Assembly: GCF_000516515.1 (NCBI RefSeq)
Contig: NZ_KI911784.1
Span: 4,254,633-4,318,632, forward strand
Direction of reading: 5' to 3'
DNA: 64,000 bases
From: Chloroflexus sp. Y-396-1
Lineage (GTDB): Bacteria; Chloroflexota; Chloroflexia; Chloroflexales; Chloroflexaceae
Part shown: positions 8,661 to 18,063 of the stretch, one piece after another
How positions within the stretch are numbered: position 1 is the stretch's first letter
How the letters are laid out: the number at the start of each line of letters is the position of its first letter
The notes under the pieces: generated by a model
What the model was told of the DNA's origin: nothing
What the model saw: the letters and a program-made list of their open reading frames with translations, nothing else
Databases searched by the model: none
Position numbers and translations under genes: made by a program

Positions 8661-9155
8661 ATGCGCTTACAAGCGAGTGACCGCTTTCTGGTGGGGATCA
8701 TTGGGGGATCGGTACTCTTGATCGTTATTGCGATGGTAATCGTATTGACCCGCGCCGCACCAGAATACCGTGCCGGAAATGAACCGGCTGATGTGGTCTT
8801 CAATTATCTGCTGGCAATTCAGCGGGGAGATTATGAGCGCGCCTATAGCTTCCTCTCACCAACATTACCGGGATACCCCCAAAGCGTGCAAGAAATGCGT
8901 TCCCAGCTTCCGCCTGCCGATGCTACCAACGAAGACATCAGTTTTTCTATAATCCGCTCACAGACTGAAGGTGATAAGGCAATGGTAGAAGTGCGTGAAA
9001 CGATAGTTTATCGTAGTGGTTTATTCGGAAGCAATACTGCTACATCAGTATTTATCGTTGGCCTCCAGCGCCGCGATGGTGCCTGGCGGTTGATCAGTTG
9101 TACGAACTGGCGAATGTGGAGCTGGTGTTGGGATCAGGAAGGAGGCTGCCGATGA
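8661..9155 (+). CDS. Membrane-anchored protein, possibly NTF2-like
   Basis: One N-terminal transmembrane helix (about residues 9-29, GIIGGSVLLIVIAMVIVL) is followed by an exported domain with ADVVFNYLLAIQRGDYERAY and a later VEVRETIVYRSG strand pair. This resembles lipoprotein-like NTF2-fold domains (DUF4878 type), an assignment made only by pattern. There are 164 residues, with ATAAGGAG just before the ATG. The stop overlaps the next gene's start (ATGA), so the two form an operon. Confidence 0.65.
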   Translation: MRLQASDRFLVGIIGGSVLLIVIAMVIVLTRAAPEYRAGNEPADVVFNYLLAIQRGDYERAYSFLSPTLPGYPQSVQEMRSQLPPADATNEDISFSIIRSQTEGDKAMVEVRETIVYRSGLFGSNTATSVFIVGLQRRDGAWRLISCTNWRMWSWCWDQEGGCR

Positions 9156-11023
9156 TGGTGGTCAGACGGTGGTACCTGTTTGTCAGTGCCACGATTGGCT
9201 TGCAGGGCTTTACCTGGTCGTTCATTTGGTTGCTCTACGGCGTTTTTGTCACCAGCGGACGACTCATCGAGACAACGGCACTGCAATTGGCAACGTTGAT
9301 CGTCTGCTTGCCGCTCTGGCTAGGGCATTGGTGGTGGGCAGAGCAATTGGCAGGTCGCGATCGTGAAGAGCGGGGTTCGGCAATCCGCCAACTTTACCTG
9401 TACGGAAATTTGGTAGCATTTCTGCTGCCGCTGATCGGGAGTATGATCGACCTGCTAAGCGTTTCGTTGCGTCTCCTCATAAATCGGCCACCGGCCGATC
9501 CGGTGGCCCAATTCTGGTATGGCACGATTGCCTCGTGCACATTGGGAGTGCTCTTTGCCTATCATAGTCTGGTGGCTCGTCATGATGCTGCTCATGGCCA
9601 CCTGGTAAACAGTGGTGCGTTCATTAGACGACTCTATCTGTTCGTTGCCGCAGGTGTCGGCTTGCTGGTCTATGCCGGTGGTGCTGTCGGTCTCATCCAG
9701 GTGTTTGGCGAAAGCGGTGTATCTTCCCTGTCACGGCTCGTTGATGCGAGTGTCGGTATGATTGTCGGTTTGGGCATCTGGGGCGGTCATTGGTGGCTTA
9801 TCCAGCAGCTCTCTGTCAGCGCCGATGAAGAAGAGCGGGGGTCGGTCTTACGCAAGGTGTACCTCTATCTGGTGATTGTGATCGCCAGCCTGGTAGCAGT
9901 CACGAATGCCACGATCCTCCTGGCCGGTCTCTTTCGTCAGGCCCTCGGTCTGCCGGTCTTTGGTCAACTGATCGATGGGTTAGCGCCGGTTATCGTCGCT
10001 ACGCTGATAGCGCTCTACCATGGCTATGTCTTGCGGGCCGATGCAGCACTCATTCCCGAAGCCCCGCGTCAGGCTGGGATTCGCCGTGTAGCGTGGTATC
10101 TAGTGGCAGCCGTTGGTCAATTGGCCCTGGTCGGTGGACTGGGAGGACTGCTGAGTGTACTTATTCGCAGTGTTGCGAGCACCGGTATTATTAGCGAGCT
10201 GCGTGAACCGCTGGCCTGGTTTAGCGCCATGCTCATCGTTGGTGTTGTCGTCTGGGGGTGGTGTTGGCGCCGGGTGCAACAGATGGCTACGCTCAGCGGC
10301 GAGATAGGGTTATTAGAACGCAGCTCACTTACCCGTCGCATTTATCTCTTTGGTTTTTTGTTTGTGGCCTCGTTAACTCTCCTTATCGCATTGATGTACA
10401 TTCTTTTCCGATTGATTAGCATTGCCCTTGGTCAGACGTTTGCTGGTAACTTGGTTGCCGATCTTGCCCAGGCAATTGCATACAGTCTGATTGCAGGTGG
10501 AGTGCTGGCAACCCATAGCCTCGCGTTGCGCACCGATACCCGGTTACGCGAAGCGTCTGAACAAGCGCGCCAGGCGCAGAAGCGGGCCGTAATCTTCGCC
10601 GAGAGAGAACTGGCGCATCAGATTATGAAGGCATTGCAGCAGCAATTTCCGCAACTGAAGCTGGCTATTGTCGGGCAGGATCTGGATACCGATCGAGAAC
10701 GCCAACTGGCGACTGCCGATGTGATTGTTGGCGCGTGGCGGCCATCCGATGGTCTCTCCCAACTAGCCCGTTCCTCGGCGTCCAAACTGCTTGTCCCGCT
10801 TGCTGACCAAAATTGGATGTGGGTTGGTGTTGAACCAGTAACCGAAACTGACATCTCACGCCAGTTGGTACAGGCGATGCGGCAGTTTCTGGCCGGCGCG
10901 CCTCTCCGTCCGCACCGCGGACTGAGTGCTGGGGTCGTTCTAGGTGTAGTAATTGCAATCTTATTGATTATTCTGCTGCTCAGCGGAGCGCTGATATTCC
11001 TGATCCCGTGGTTTGTGTTTTGA
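9152..11023 (+). CDS. Polytopic membrane protein built of six DUF5671-like units
   Basis: A 623-residue membrane protein. A unit of roughly 77 residues beginning with Arg-x-x-Tyr-Leu-Phe/Tyr recurs six times (RRWYLF, RQLYLY, RRLYLF, RKVYLY, a degenerate RRVAWY, RRIYLF), each with two hydrophobic helices. This matches repeated DUF5671-type domains. A soluble segment (about residues 465-590) precedes a final helix. ATG 9152 has GGAGG seven bases upstream and overlaps the previous stop. Function unknown; a tandem-duplicated sensor or transport scaffold is conceivable. Confidence 0.75.
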   Translation: MMVVRRWYLFVSATIGLQGFTWSFIWLLYGVFVTSGRLIETTALQLATLIVCLPLWLGHWWWAEQLAGRDREERGSAIRQLYLYGNLVAFLLPLIGSMIDLLSVSLRLLINRPPADPVAQFWYGTIASCTLGVLFAYHSLVARHDAAHGHLVNSGAFIRRLYLFVAAGVGLLVYAGGAVGLIQVFGESGVSSLSRLVDASVGMIVGLGIWGGHWWLIQQLSVSADEEERGSVLRKVYLYLVIVIASLVAVTNATILLAGLFRQALGLPVFGQLIDGLAPVIVATLIALYHGYVLRADAALIPEAPRQAGIRRVAWYLVAAVGQLALVGGLGGLLSVLIRSVASTGIISELREPLAWFSAMLIVGVVVWGWCWRRVQQMATLSGEIGLLERSSLTRRIYLFGFLFVASLTLLIALMYILFRLISIALGQTFAGNLVADLAQAIAYSLIAGGVLATHSLALRTDTRLREASEQARQAQKRAVIFAERELAHQIMKALQQQFPQLKLAIVGQDLDTDRERQLATADVIVGAWRPSDGLSQLARSSASKLLVPLADQNWMWVGVEPVTETDISRQLVQAMRQFLAGAPLRPHRGLSAGVVLGVVIAILLIILLLSGALIFLIPWFVF

Positions 11024-11282
11024 AGATGTGTCTGAACATACTTGGCTGTCCCCCTTTTTCGCCAAATAAGGAAAATGGCAAGGGAGAGATTGTCGCCATG
11101 TCCACGACGGATGAACCCTGTCAGTAGCACCCAAACGATGAACGACCGGTCTGGCGCCAACGGCATTCCAGGTAGGGGTACATTGCTACCGTTCCGCTCC
11201 TATTCCATCACTCGGTTAGCGCAGGTGAGCCGAAGCTAACAACCTCTCTCTGAGGTTCTGCTTGACAGAAATGGTATGACAC

Positions 11283-12245
11283 CTACGAGTGTACTTCTTC
11301 GAGGAGCGGTTCGGTGGTTGGTTCGGTGATTGTCGATACGTCGTGCCGATCTAACGCAACATCGGCCAATGCTGTCGGATCGTTGCGTGGTTCAAGATGG
11401 GTGAAGACCGTGCTGTTAGGAACAGCCGCCCGGACAGCAGCCTCCACCTGCTCGGCCATTGCGTGCGCCTGCTGAATACTCCAGGTGTCAGGAACCAGCA
11501 GGTGGAACGAGATAAAGCGCCGTGCTCCCGATTGACGAGTACGGAGTGCGTGGTAATCACATCCGTGATCGTTCAGATTGGCAAGCGCAGTGTGAATAGC
11601 AGCCAATTCATCTGCCGGTAATGCTGTATCCATCAGACCCGCTACGGCTCGGCGAACCAGATGAACACCGGTAACGGTAATATGGATGGCTACTGCAAGA
11701 GCGATCACCGGATCGAGAATATACCAGCCGGTCAGCGCAACCAGCCCGATCCCGACCACAACACCCAGCGACGTCCAGACATCGGTCAGCAAATGTTGAC
11801 CGTCAGCTTCAAGCGTGAGCGAATCGTAACGCTGCCCGGCTCGTAAGAGGATGCATGCGACAATTCCGTTGATTGCGGTCGCCACCCCGGCGACAAGCAA
11901 ACCGGCAACCGTTTGTTCGAGCGGTTGTGGATTAAACAGGCGCTGCACAGCCGTCCAGCCGATACCGGCCGCAGCCAAAATAATAAGAATGCCTTCCAGG
12001 GCACCGGCAAAATATTCAGCCTTGCCGTGACCGTAGGCGTGATCCTCATCAGCCGGACGGGCGGCAATTGTTAACATCATCAATGCCATCCCTGCCGCAA
12101 CCAGATTTACCAGCGACTCAAGCGCATCGGCCAGCATACCGATCGATCCGGTAAGCCACCAGGCGCTGAGTTTTAAGCAGATAGTAGCCGCTGCTGCGCC
12201 GATTGACAGCCAGGCATAGCGAGTCAGTGCGTGTCGTTCGATCAC
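11283..12245 (-). CDS. Cation diffusion facilitator (CDF) transporter
   Basis: Exports divalent metal ions such as Zn2+, Fe2+ or Co2+ in exchange for protons. Six membrane helices carry the CDF site DALESLVNL and, later, HLLTDVWTS (His-x-x-x-Asp), with HAYGHGKAEYFAG between; the C-terminal cytoplasmic domain ends in a His-poor tail. The open frame extends to 12359, but GTG 12245 is chosen since TGGAG lies seven bases upstream and the protein then starts just before the first helix (320 residues). The metal cannot be assigned. Confidence 0.88.
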   Translation of the reverse strand: MIERHALTRYAWLSIGAAAATICLKLSAWWLTGSIGMLADALESLVNLVAAGMALMMLTIAARPADEDHAYGHGKAEYFAGALEGILIILAAAGIGWTAVQRLFNPQPLEQTVAGLLVAGVATAINGIVACILLRAGQRYDSLTLEADGQHLLTDVWTSLGVVVGIGLVALTGWYILDPVIALAVAIHITVTGVHLVRRAVAGLMDTALPADELAAIHTALANLNDHGCDYHALRTRQSGARRFISFHLLVPDTWSIQQAHAMAEQVEAAVRAAVPNSTVFTHLEPRNDPTALADVALDRHDVSTITEPTTEPLLEEVHS

Positions 12246-12693
12246 GGTTCTACTCCATGTGTATGCTAGACCTCGACGTTCAGAATAACCGGCGAGTCGG
12301 GATTTTGGCAAGATCACAGGCAAATCTTTGGTTACACAATCTGATGATTTCGTGACCACGAAAAAAGGGTACCGGGGATGTTTGAACTTATTCTTGGCTT
12401 CTGTGGACCGCTACGCTAAATACTGGAGAACGATGCAGGCCCGCGTGTCTATTACCTGACTCGGTGTAGCGAGCTGTTCATTGGGATAGTTAGCGATTGG
12501 GGTGTGCTTAACATGGCTGCGTCTATGAGCTATGCTAGCAACACCTCTGCGGTCGTATAATTGAGACGCTGCCACGCTGCGGGTTTACGCGCAGGATGAG
12601 TGACACAGCGCGACTCCGTGTGATGGGAAACGATGAGGCCTGTAGTATCAATATTCGCCATACGTCCAAGAACGTTCATGACAGGTGTGAGAT
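12246..12693. other. Intergenic gap between divergent CDF and second R-M unit
   Basis: About 450 bases with no supported gene. It must hold the divergent promoters, but no consensus pair was found by eye. Base composition falls towards the methyltransferase side. Confidence 0.5.
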
Positions 12694-13683
12694 ATGAGTG
12701 AATTGCCGTTGTTTCGTTCTGCAATACCGATTGAAACAAGTTTTCGGTCAGAAGCCGAGATTGTTGTGTTTTCGGGAGACGTGCTTGATTTCCTGCCACA
12801 ACTTCCCGACAACTCGGTCGCACTGATTATAACGTCGCCACCGTATAACCTGGGAAAGGAATACGAGAATCGTGTCTCTATCGAAAGCTATTTGAAAGCA
12901 CAGGCGCAGGTTATTGCTCAACTGTATCGAGTACTCCGCGACGACGGCAGCATGTGCTGGCAGGTGGGCAATTTTGTCGAGCATGGCGAAGTGTATCCGC
13001 TGGATATTCTCTACTATCCAATTTTCAAGGAACTCGGGATGAAATTGCGCAATCGAATTATCTGGAAATTTGGGCATGGATTACACGCATCACGACGATT
13101 TTCAGGTCGGTATGAAACCATGCTCTGGTTTACAAAATCTGACCGCTATATTTTTAACCTTGATTCCGTTCGCGTACCGGCCAAGTACCCTGGGAAACGT
13201 CACTTCAAGGGACCACATAAAGGAAAGCCTTCTGGCAACCCTCTCGGGAAGAACCCTTCTGATGTATGGGAAATCGTGGTTCAAGATTGGGAAGAATTGG
13301 TGTGGGATATTCCGAATGTCAAATCAAATCATCCTGAAAAGACTATTCATCCTTGCCAATTTCCTATTGAGCTGGTCGAGCGGTGTGTCCTTGCGCTCAC
13401 CAATGAACACGACTTGGTGTTTGATCCGTACATGGGCGTGGGGTCGGCTCTTCTGGCAGCGGTGATGCATCATCGGCGAGCAGTGGGGTGCGAGAAAGAG
13501 ACAGAATATGTCGAGGTAGCCCGCCAACGTCTTGGAGATTATTTCAATGGCACGCTTCGGTATCGTCCTATCGGAAAGCCGGTGTATCAACCTACAGGTA
13601 GAGAAAAAGTAGCTCAAATTCCTGAAGAGTGGCGAGAGACTGCTCAGGGGCGACTGTTGGAAAAGAAAGGTGAATATAAATGA
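12694..13683 (+). CDS. Beta-class DNA methyltransferase of a BglII-like system
   Basis: Amino-methyltransferase, 329 residues. TSPPYN at residues 47-52 is the catalytic motif, preceded by FSGDVLDFLPQLPDNSVALI, and the SAM motif DPYMGVGSALLAA follows near residue 245, so the order is beta class. KTIHPCQFPIELVERCV lies before it. M.BglII is an N4-cytosine enzyme, and the Ser-Pro-Pro-Tyr form with the BglII-like partner suggests the same modification here; that is inference. The stop TGA overlaps the next ATG (13680-13683). The region is AT-richer than its surroundings. Confidence 0.9.
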   Translation: MSELPLFRSAIPIETSFRSEAEIVVFSGDVLDFLPQLPDNSVALIITSPPYNLGKEYENRVSIESYLKAQAQVIAQLYRVLRDDGSMCWQVGNFVEHGEVYPLDILYYPIFKELGMKLRNRIIWKFGHGLHASRRFSGRYETMLWFTKSDRYIFNLDSVRVPAKYPGKRHFKGPHKGKPSGNPLGKNPSDVWEIVVQDWEELVWDIPNVKSNHPEKTIHPCQFPIELVERCVLALTNEHDLVFDPYMGVGSALLAAVMHHRRAVGCEKETEYVEVARQRLGDYFNGTLRYRPIGKPVYQPTGREKVAQIPEEWRETAQGRLLEKKGEYK

Positions 13684-14256
13684 TCATTGCTGGTATTTAC
13701 TCTTTCAACGACGGTAAAAATCGTATCCGCTCTGGATATTCGGCCGAGCTTGAAGAAGTAAAAGAGGTTATCGCGGCTGTTGATAGTACACAATGTAAAA
13801 CGAAAACCAGTCAAGAAAAAAACAATGTCTGGTAGAAATCTATACAGTCCTCGAGCGTTGAACAAGGCTTTCACGAAAGAGTTTAAACTGCGTGGGTGGC
13901 GAGAACACAAGGTCGAATGCAATTACTCAACCAAACACTATGTACCTAACTTTACTCCCAAAAATCCACCGAGAAGGGCGTTCCGTGAGATGGATTTCGT
14001 CAAAAATCGCGTGGGTGTTGAGGTTCAATTTGGCAAGTATGCTTTTATGGTCTACAACGTTTGCGCCAAAATGACTATTTTCCATAAGCTGGGAGTCATA
14101 GACGTAGGAATTGAGATTGTGCCGATACGATGCTTTGCGGAAGAGATGTCAACAGGTGTATCGTATTTCGAACAGTTTGTGTGGGATTTGGAAAATCGTG
14201 GCGTTGCCAATATAGATATACCGGTGCTGATATTGGGAGTAGCAGAAACGTGGTGA
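13680..14256 (+). pseudogene. BglII-family restriction endonuclease with +1 frameshift at A7
   Basis: ATG 13680 overlaps the methyltransferase stop and reads MIIAGIYSFNDGKN, then KTKTSQEK, but hits a stop after the run of seven A at 13816-13822. The remaining domain continues one frame over from 13780 to 14256. Removing one A joins SQEK to TMSGRNLYSPRALNKAF. Downstream, DFVKNRVGVEVQFGKYAFM has Asp, Glu and Gln spaced as Asp84, Glu93 and Gln95 of BglII, and SYFEQ and DIPVLILGV also match. The repaired protein is about 191 residues. Sequencing error, recent inactivation or slippage-dependent expression are all possible. Confidence 0.85.
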
Positions 14257-14439
14257 GCAAAATTATTGTGCTTGAACACATTATCTCTCACCAGCGTCAT
14301 CCAGGACCCAGGCATGCCAGAAAAGACACGAGTGGTGGTGTATACTACGAAATAAGCCAGGCAAAGACGTTGCACGGCAATAAAAGCAGGATTGTACATC
14401 ATTACCGGACATCAAGGTCTGTGAAAGGTGAAACGCGGT

Positions 14440-14979
14440 ATGAAAATCTATACCCGCACAGGAGATAACGGCGAAACCGGTTTGTTCGGTGGGCAGCGGG
14501 TTCGGAAAGATGATCTGCGCGTGCAGGCATATGGAACAGTCGATGAATGTAATGCGGCAATCGGCGTGGCGCGCGCCAGCGGTGCTGATCCGGAACTCGA
14601 TGCAGTCCTCGCAGTAGTGCAAAATCAGCTCTTTGTGCTAGGAGCCGATCTGGCCTCACCCGATGAGTCGCCGTACATCCCACGAGTTACCGACGAAATG
14701 ACTGCTTTCCTTGAAGCGCAGATTGATGCGATGGAGGCTGAATTGACACCCCTCAAACAGTTTATCTTACCCGGCGGCACCCCAGCGGCGGCCCATCTGC
14801 ATCTGGCCCGTACTATTTGTCGGCGGGCGGAACGTGTCACGGTGACGTTGGCGGCTGAGGAGGCGGTACGCGCCGAAATTTTGACCTATCTCAACCGGTT
14901 GTCGGATTTTCTCTTCGTGGCTGCTCGGATTGCCAATGCGCGGGCCGGCATTGGTGATGTACCCTGGCAGAAGAGTTGA
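14440..14979 (+). CDS. ATP:cob(I)alamin adenosyltransferase, PduO type
   Basis: Transfers the adenosyl group of ATP to cob(I)alamin to make coenzyme B12. The N-terminal signature IYTRTGDNGETGLFGGQRV binds ATP, AYGTVDECNAAIG follows, and the C-terminal RAERVTVTLAAEE and YLNRLSDFLFVAAR are family hallmarks. It is 179 residues, the usual size. A GTG at 14428 is an alternative start; ATG 14440 gives the standard N-terminus. Chloroflexus-type organisms use B12 enzymes such as methylmalonyl-CoA mutase in carbon fixation, a likely client. Confidence 0.93.
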   Translation: MKIYTRTGDNGETGLFGGQRVRKDDLRVQAYGTVDECNAAIGVARASGADPELDAVLAVVQNQLFVLGADLASPDESPYIPRVTDEMTAFLEAQIDAMEAELTPLKQFILPGGTPAAAHLHLARTICRRAERVTVTLAAEEAVRAEILTYLNRLSDFLFVAARIANARAGIGDVPWQKS

Positions 14980-14994
14980 CGTCTAGATTACGGT

Positions 14995-15016
14995 AGGGGC
15001 AGGATCACCGGCCCCT
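14995..15016. terminator. Short hairpin between convergent genes
   Basis: AGGGGC (14995-15000) pairs with GCCCCT (15011-15016), loop of ten bases, in the 64-base gap between the convergent cobalamin and receiver-fusion genes. Weak stem without a clear T-run. Confidence 0.35.
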
Positions 15017-15043
15017 CTTGCGATGCAGGGATGGTGTGGCGGC

Positions 15044-15997
15044 TTATCCACCCACAATCCGGCTAAAGAAGGTGGGGTCGAAGAGATACACGGCCCCACT
15101 TGCAACCGCGAGCGCCAGCACAATCGCTAGCAGCATTATCAGCCAGCGGGCAGGTTTGGCCTGCTTAACCCGAGTGTTGACATTGCCAACAATGAACGAA
15201 AACGGTTGCGATTTCTCTTCTACCTGATAGCGCGAGCGATATTCTGCTTCGGCAGCCGATGAGTCAATGCCAAAGAAGTTGGCGTAGGCGCGCATCATGC
15301 GCAGAGCAGCCGGGCCACGTGGCAGCAGAGACCACTGTTCATCTTCGATGGCTTGCAGATAGTACATGCGAACTTTGATCTCATTCTCTACTTGCACGAG
15401 GGTGAGATGTCGGCGTTGCCGTTCGGCGCGTAACCGACGGCCAAAACTGGCCCGTTCTTCACTCTCGCTCAGTTGGCGGATTTCGCTCGTTCCTTCGCTG
15501 CTGCGGAGTAAAGCCATCTCCTCCGCTTCACTCATAAAGACCGATTCGCTCTCCTCTTCAGCAGGACGCCGCTTGCCCGATGCGATTGGCAGTGCGACAG
15601 CAGTAGCACTGGCTGTTGGCGGTGGCGATGAGGTTGCAACCGGTGCTTCGGGTAGCATCCGCGCCTGAATACGGGCTAGCAACTCTCCGGTACGGTACGG
15701 TTTCGTGATATAATCGGCAGCACCAGCAGCAAATGCTTTCATCACGTGCTCTTCCAAACCGGCACTGCTCAAGACGATCACGGGTTGCAGGGCTGCCAGG
15801 CGCGACAATGCTTCCCAGCCAGCGCCGCGTTCGGTTTGTACTTCAAGTAAGACGAGATCGGGATGTTCCCGAACACAGAGATTCTCACCTGGTACGATGA
15901 AATTGCTGGTCAGCACGCGATAGCCAGCTTCGGTTAATTGTTCTTTCAGTTTCGCCGTAAAGGCAACATCATCGTCTATAATAAGAATGGTGCGCAT
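15044..15997 (-). CDS. Receiver domain fused to RodZ-like HTH and membrane helix
   Basis: Residues 1-115 form a response-regulator receiver fold with the acidic cluster IIDDD (8-10), Ser78 and Lys99 (TKPY), but the phosphorylation site reads LVLLEVQ, so Glu52 replaces the usual Asp. A low-complexity linker follows. Residues 186-245 are an HTH_25/RodZ-type domain (FGRRLRAERQRRHLTLVQVE, ... LRMMRAYANFFGID), and a single membrane helix lies at about 285-305 with a short tail. RodZ links MreB to the cell wall; here it would be tied to a receiver locked in a phospho-mimic state. It is divergent from mnmG. No clear Shine-Dalgarno was seen. Confidence 0.82.
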   Translation of the reverse strand: MRTILIIDDDVAFTAKLKEQLTEAGYRVLTSNFIVPGENLCVREHPDLVLLEVQTERGAGWEALSRLAALQPVIVLSSAGLEEHVMKAFAAGAADYITKPYRTGELLARIQARMLPEAPVATSSPPPTASATAVALPIASGKRRPAEEESESVFMSEAEEMALLRSSEGTSEIRQLSESEERASFGRRLRAERQRRHLTLVQVENEIKVRMYYLQAIEDEQWSLLPRGPAALRMMRAYANFFGIDSSAAEAEYRSRYQVEEKSQPFSFIVGNVNTRVKQAKPARWLIMLLAIVLALAVASGAVYLFDPTFFSRIVGG

Positions 15998-16071
15998 ACG
16001 TATATTGTGTTATTCGATGGATGGCGAACGACCTTTGTCGAACGCTGCGTCATTATACCATGTTCGGTGAT

Positions 16072-18030
16072 ATGCAGACACGTTACGATGTGATTGTAGT
16101 TGGTGCCGGTCATGCCGGTTGTGAGGCTGCCCATGCGGCGGCCCGACTGGGGTGCCGCACGCTGTTGTTAACGATTGACCTCGATAAGCTGGCCCATATG
16201 TCGTGTAATCCGAGTATCGGCGGGCCGGCGAAGGGCCATCTGGTGCGCGAGATTGATGCGCTGGGGGGGCTAATGGCTCGTATTACCGACCGCAGTGCGA
16301 TTCAGATTCGGCTGCTCAATGAGAGCAAGGGGCCAGCGGTGCAATCATTACGGGCGCAATGCGATAAGCGTCTGTATGCCCGACTGATGAAAGAGACGCT
16401 CGAGCGAGTACCCAACCTCGATCTGCGGCAGGCAATGGTCGAGCACATTGCGCCGCCGAACGCCGATCACCGGTGCTTCACGATCACGACTCATACCGGC
16501 TGGCAGTATACGGCGCCAGCAGTTATTCTGACGACCGGTACCTTCTTGCGCGGGCGGGCAATTACCGGTGAGGCGATGTGGGGCGCCGGACGGGCAGGTG
16601 AAGCTCCGGCAATGACGCTGAGTCAGGATTTAGCTGCGCTCGGTTTTCCGCTGGTACGGCTTAAAACCGGGACACCGCCGAGATTGGCAGCAGCAACCAT
16701 TGATTTCTCACTGACCGAATTACAACCGGGGAGTCCAACACCGTTAGCGTTCGGTCATTACTACCCCGAACTCGGTGAGTCTATTCCACCGCCTGAATAC
16801 CACGGCCCACCGGCGCCGGTCTATCCGCACCCGCAGCTCGATGGCTGGCGGCCGCAGTTGCCGTGTTATCAGATTCATACCACGCCGGAATTTCATGCGA
16901 TCATTCGGGAAAACCTGCATCGGGCGCCACTCTTCAGCGGGATTATTGAGGGTGTTGGCCCGCGCTATTGTCCGAGTATTGAAGATAAAATTGTGCGTTT
17001 CGCCGATAAAGAACGCCATAGTCTGTTCCTCGAACCGGAGGGTTGGACGACTGCCGAGGTTTATGTACAGGGGTGCAATACCTCGTTGCCCGAAGATGTG
17101 CAATGGGCGATGCTGCGCTCGATTCCTGCGCTGCGCAATGTAGAGCTGATGCGCATTGGCTACGCAATCGAGTACGACGCTGTAGCAACCGGTGAGATTA
17201 CCGCCGATATGCAGACGCGCCGGATGCGCGGGTTGTTCTTCGCCGGTCAGATCAATGGCACAACCGGCTACGAAGAGGCGGCGGCGCAGGGACTGATGGC
17301 GGGGATTAATGCGGCGCATTATGTGCAGGGTAAGCCACCGGTTATTCTGGGTCGGGCCGAGGCGTATATCGGCGTCTTGATTGATGATCTGACGACCAAA
17401 GAGATTCGTGAACCGTACCGAATGTTTACCTCGCGGGCCGAGTACCGTTTGCTCCTACGTGGCGATAACGCCGATCTACGGTTGACACCGTTGGCGTACA
17501 AGTTGGGGCTAGTTGATGGTGATCGGGCCGCAGTGGTTGAGGAACGTCGTCGGCAGATCGAGCAGGCGTTACACCAGGTTCGCGAACGCCGTATCTTCCC
17601 TTCAGCGGCGGTGAATGCCGCTCTGGAAGCGCAGGGGTTGAAGCCGCTAAACCAGCCTGCTACTGTAGCAGAGGTGTTGGCCCGACCCGATGCTCATTAC
17701 AGCCAACTACGGAACGTGTTGCCTGATTTACCGGAACTATCGGTAGCAGTCGTCGAACAGGTGGAAATTGCCTGTAAGTACAGTGGCTACATCGCCCGCC
17801 AGGAGCGTGAAATAGCGCGCATGCAGAAGATGGAGCATCGGCGTATTCCTGCCGATTTTGACTACGCTTCGTTGCCGGGTTTACGTAATGAAGCGCGGCA
17901 GGTCCTGATGCGGTTTCGTCCGGCAACGTTGGGTCAGGCCGGACGATTAGCCGGGATCAATCCGGCAGATGTGGCAATTTTACTCTTCGCACTCGAACGA
18001 CGGCAGATGTCATCGAGTGAGGTGACATAA
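16072..18030 (+). CDS. mnmG: MnmG (GidA), tRNA uridine-34 carboxymethylaminomethyl synthesis
   Basis: FAD protein that with MnmE modifies U34 of several tRNAs. The dinucleotide-binding motif GAGHAGCEAA lies near the N-terminus, followed by MSCNPSIGGPAKGHLVREID, and later TGTFLRG, CPSIEDKIVRF, GQINGTTGYEEAAAQGL and the C-terminal SGYIARQEREI. ATG 16072 begins at QTRYDVIVVGAG and gives 652 residues, the family size; the open frame extends to 16021 and ATG 16060 is also possible. It is followed by a strong hairpin. MnmE is not in the window. Confidence 0.96.
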   Translation: MQTRYDVIVVGAGHAGCEAAHAAARLGCRTLLLTIDLDKLAHMSCNPSIGGPAKGHLVREIDALGGLMARITDRSAIQIRLLNESKGPAVQSLRAQCDKRLYARLMKETLERVPNLDLRQAMVEHIAPPNADHRCFTITTHTGWQYTAPAVILTTGTFLRGRAITGEAMWGAGRAGEAPAMTLSQDLAALGFPLVRLKTGTPPRLAAATIDFSLTELQPGSPTPLAFGHYYPELGESIPPPEYHGPPAPVYPHPQLDGWRPQLPCYQIHTTPEFHAIIRENLHRAPLFSGIIEGVGPRYCPSIEDKIVRFADKERHSLFLEPEGWTTAEVYVQGCNTSLPEDVQWAMLRSIPALRNVELMRIGYAIEYDAVATGEITADMQTRRMRGLFFAGQINGTTGYEEAAAQGLMAGINAAHYVQGKPPVILGRAEAYIGVLIDDLTTKEIREPYRMFTSRAEYRLLLRGDNADLRLTPLAYKLGLVDGDRAAVVEERRRQIEQALHQVRERRIFPSAAVNAALEAQGLKPLNQPATVAEVLARPDAHYSQLRNVLPDLPELSVAVVEQVEIACKYSGYIARQEREIARMQKMEHRRIPADFDYASLPGLRNEARQVLMRFRPATLGQAGRLAGINPADVAILLFALERRQMSSSEVT

Positions 18031-18063
18031 TGCGGCTGAGGTCCCTCACCTTCCCCCAGCCCT

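Noticed and set aside
11240-11275. TTGACA near 11261 as a promoter
   Set aside because: No -10 at suitable spacing, and it faces the 3' end of the convergent CDF gene.
12530-12823. Minus-strand ORF of 97 codons before the second methyltransferase
   Set aside because: It overlaps the start of a well-supported gene and has no recognisable features.
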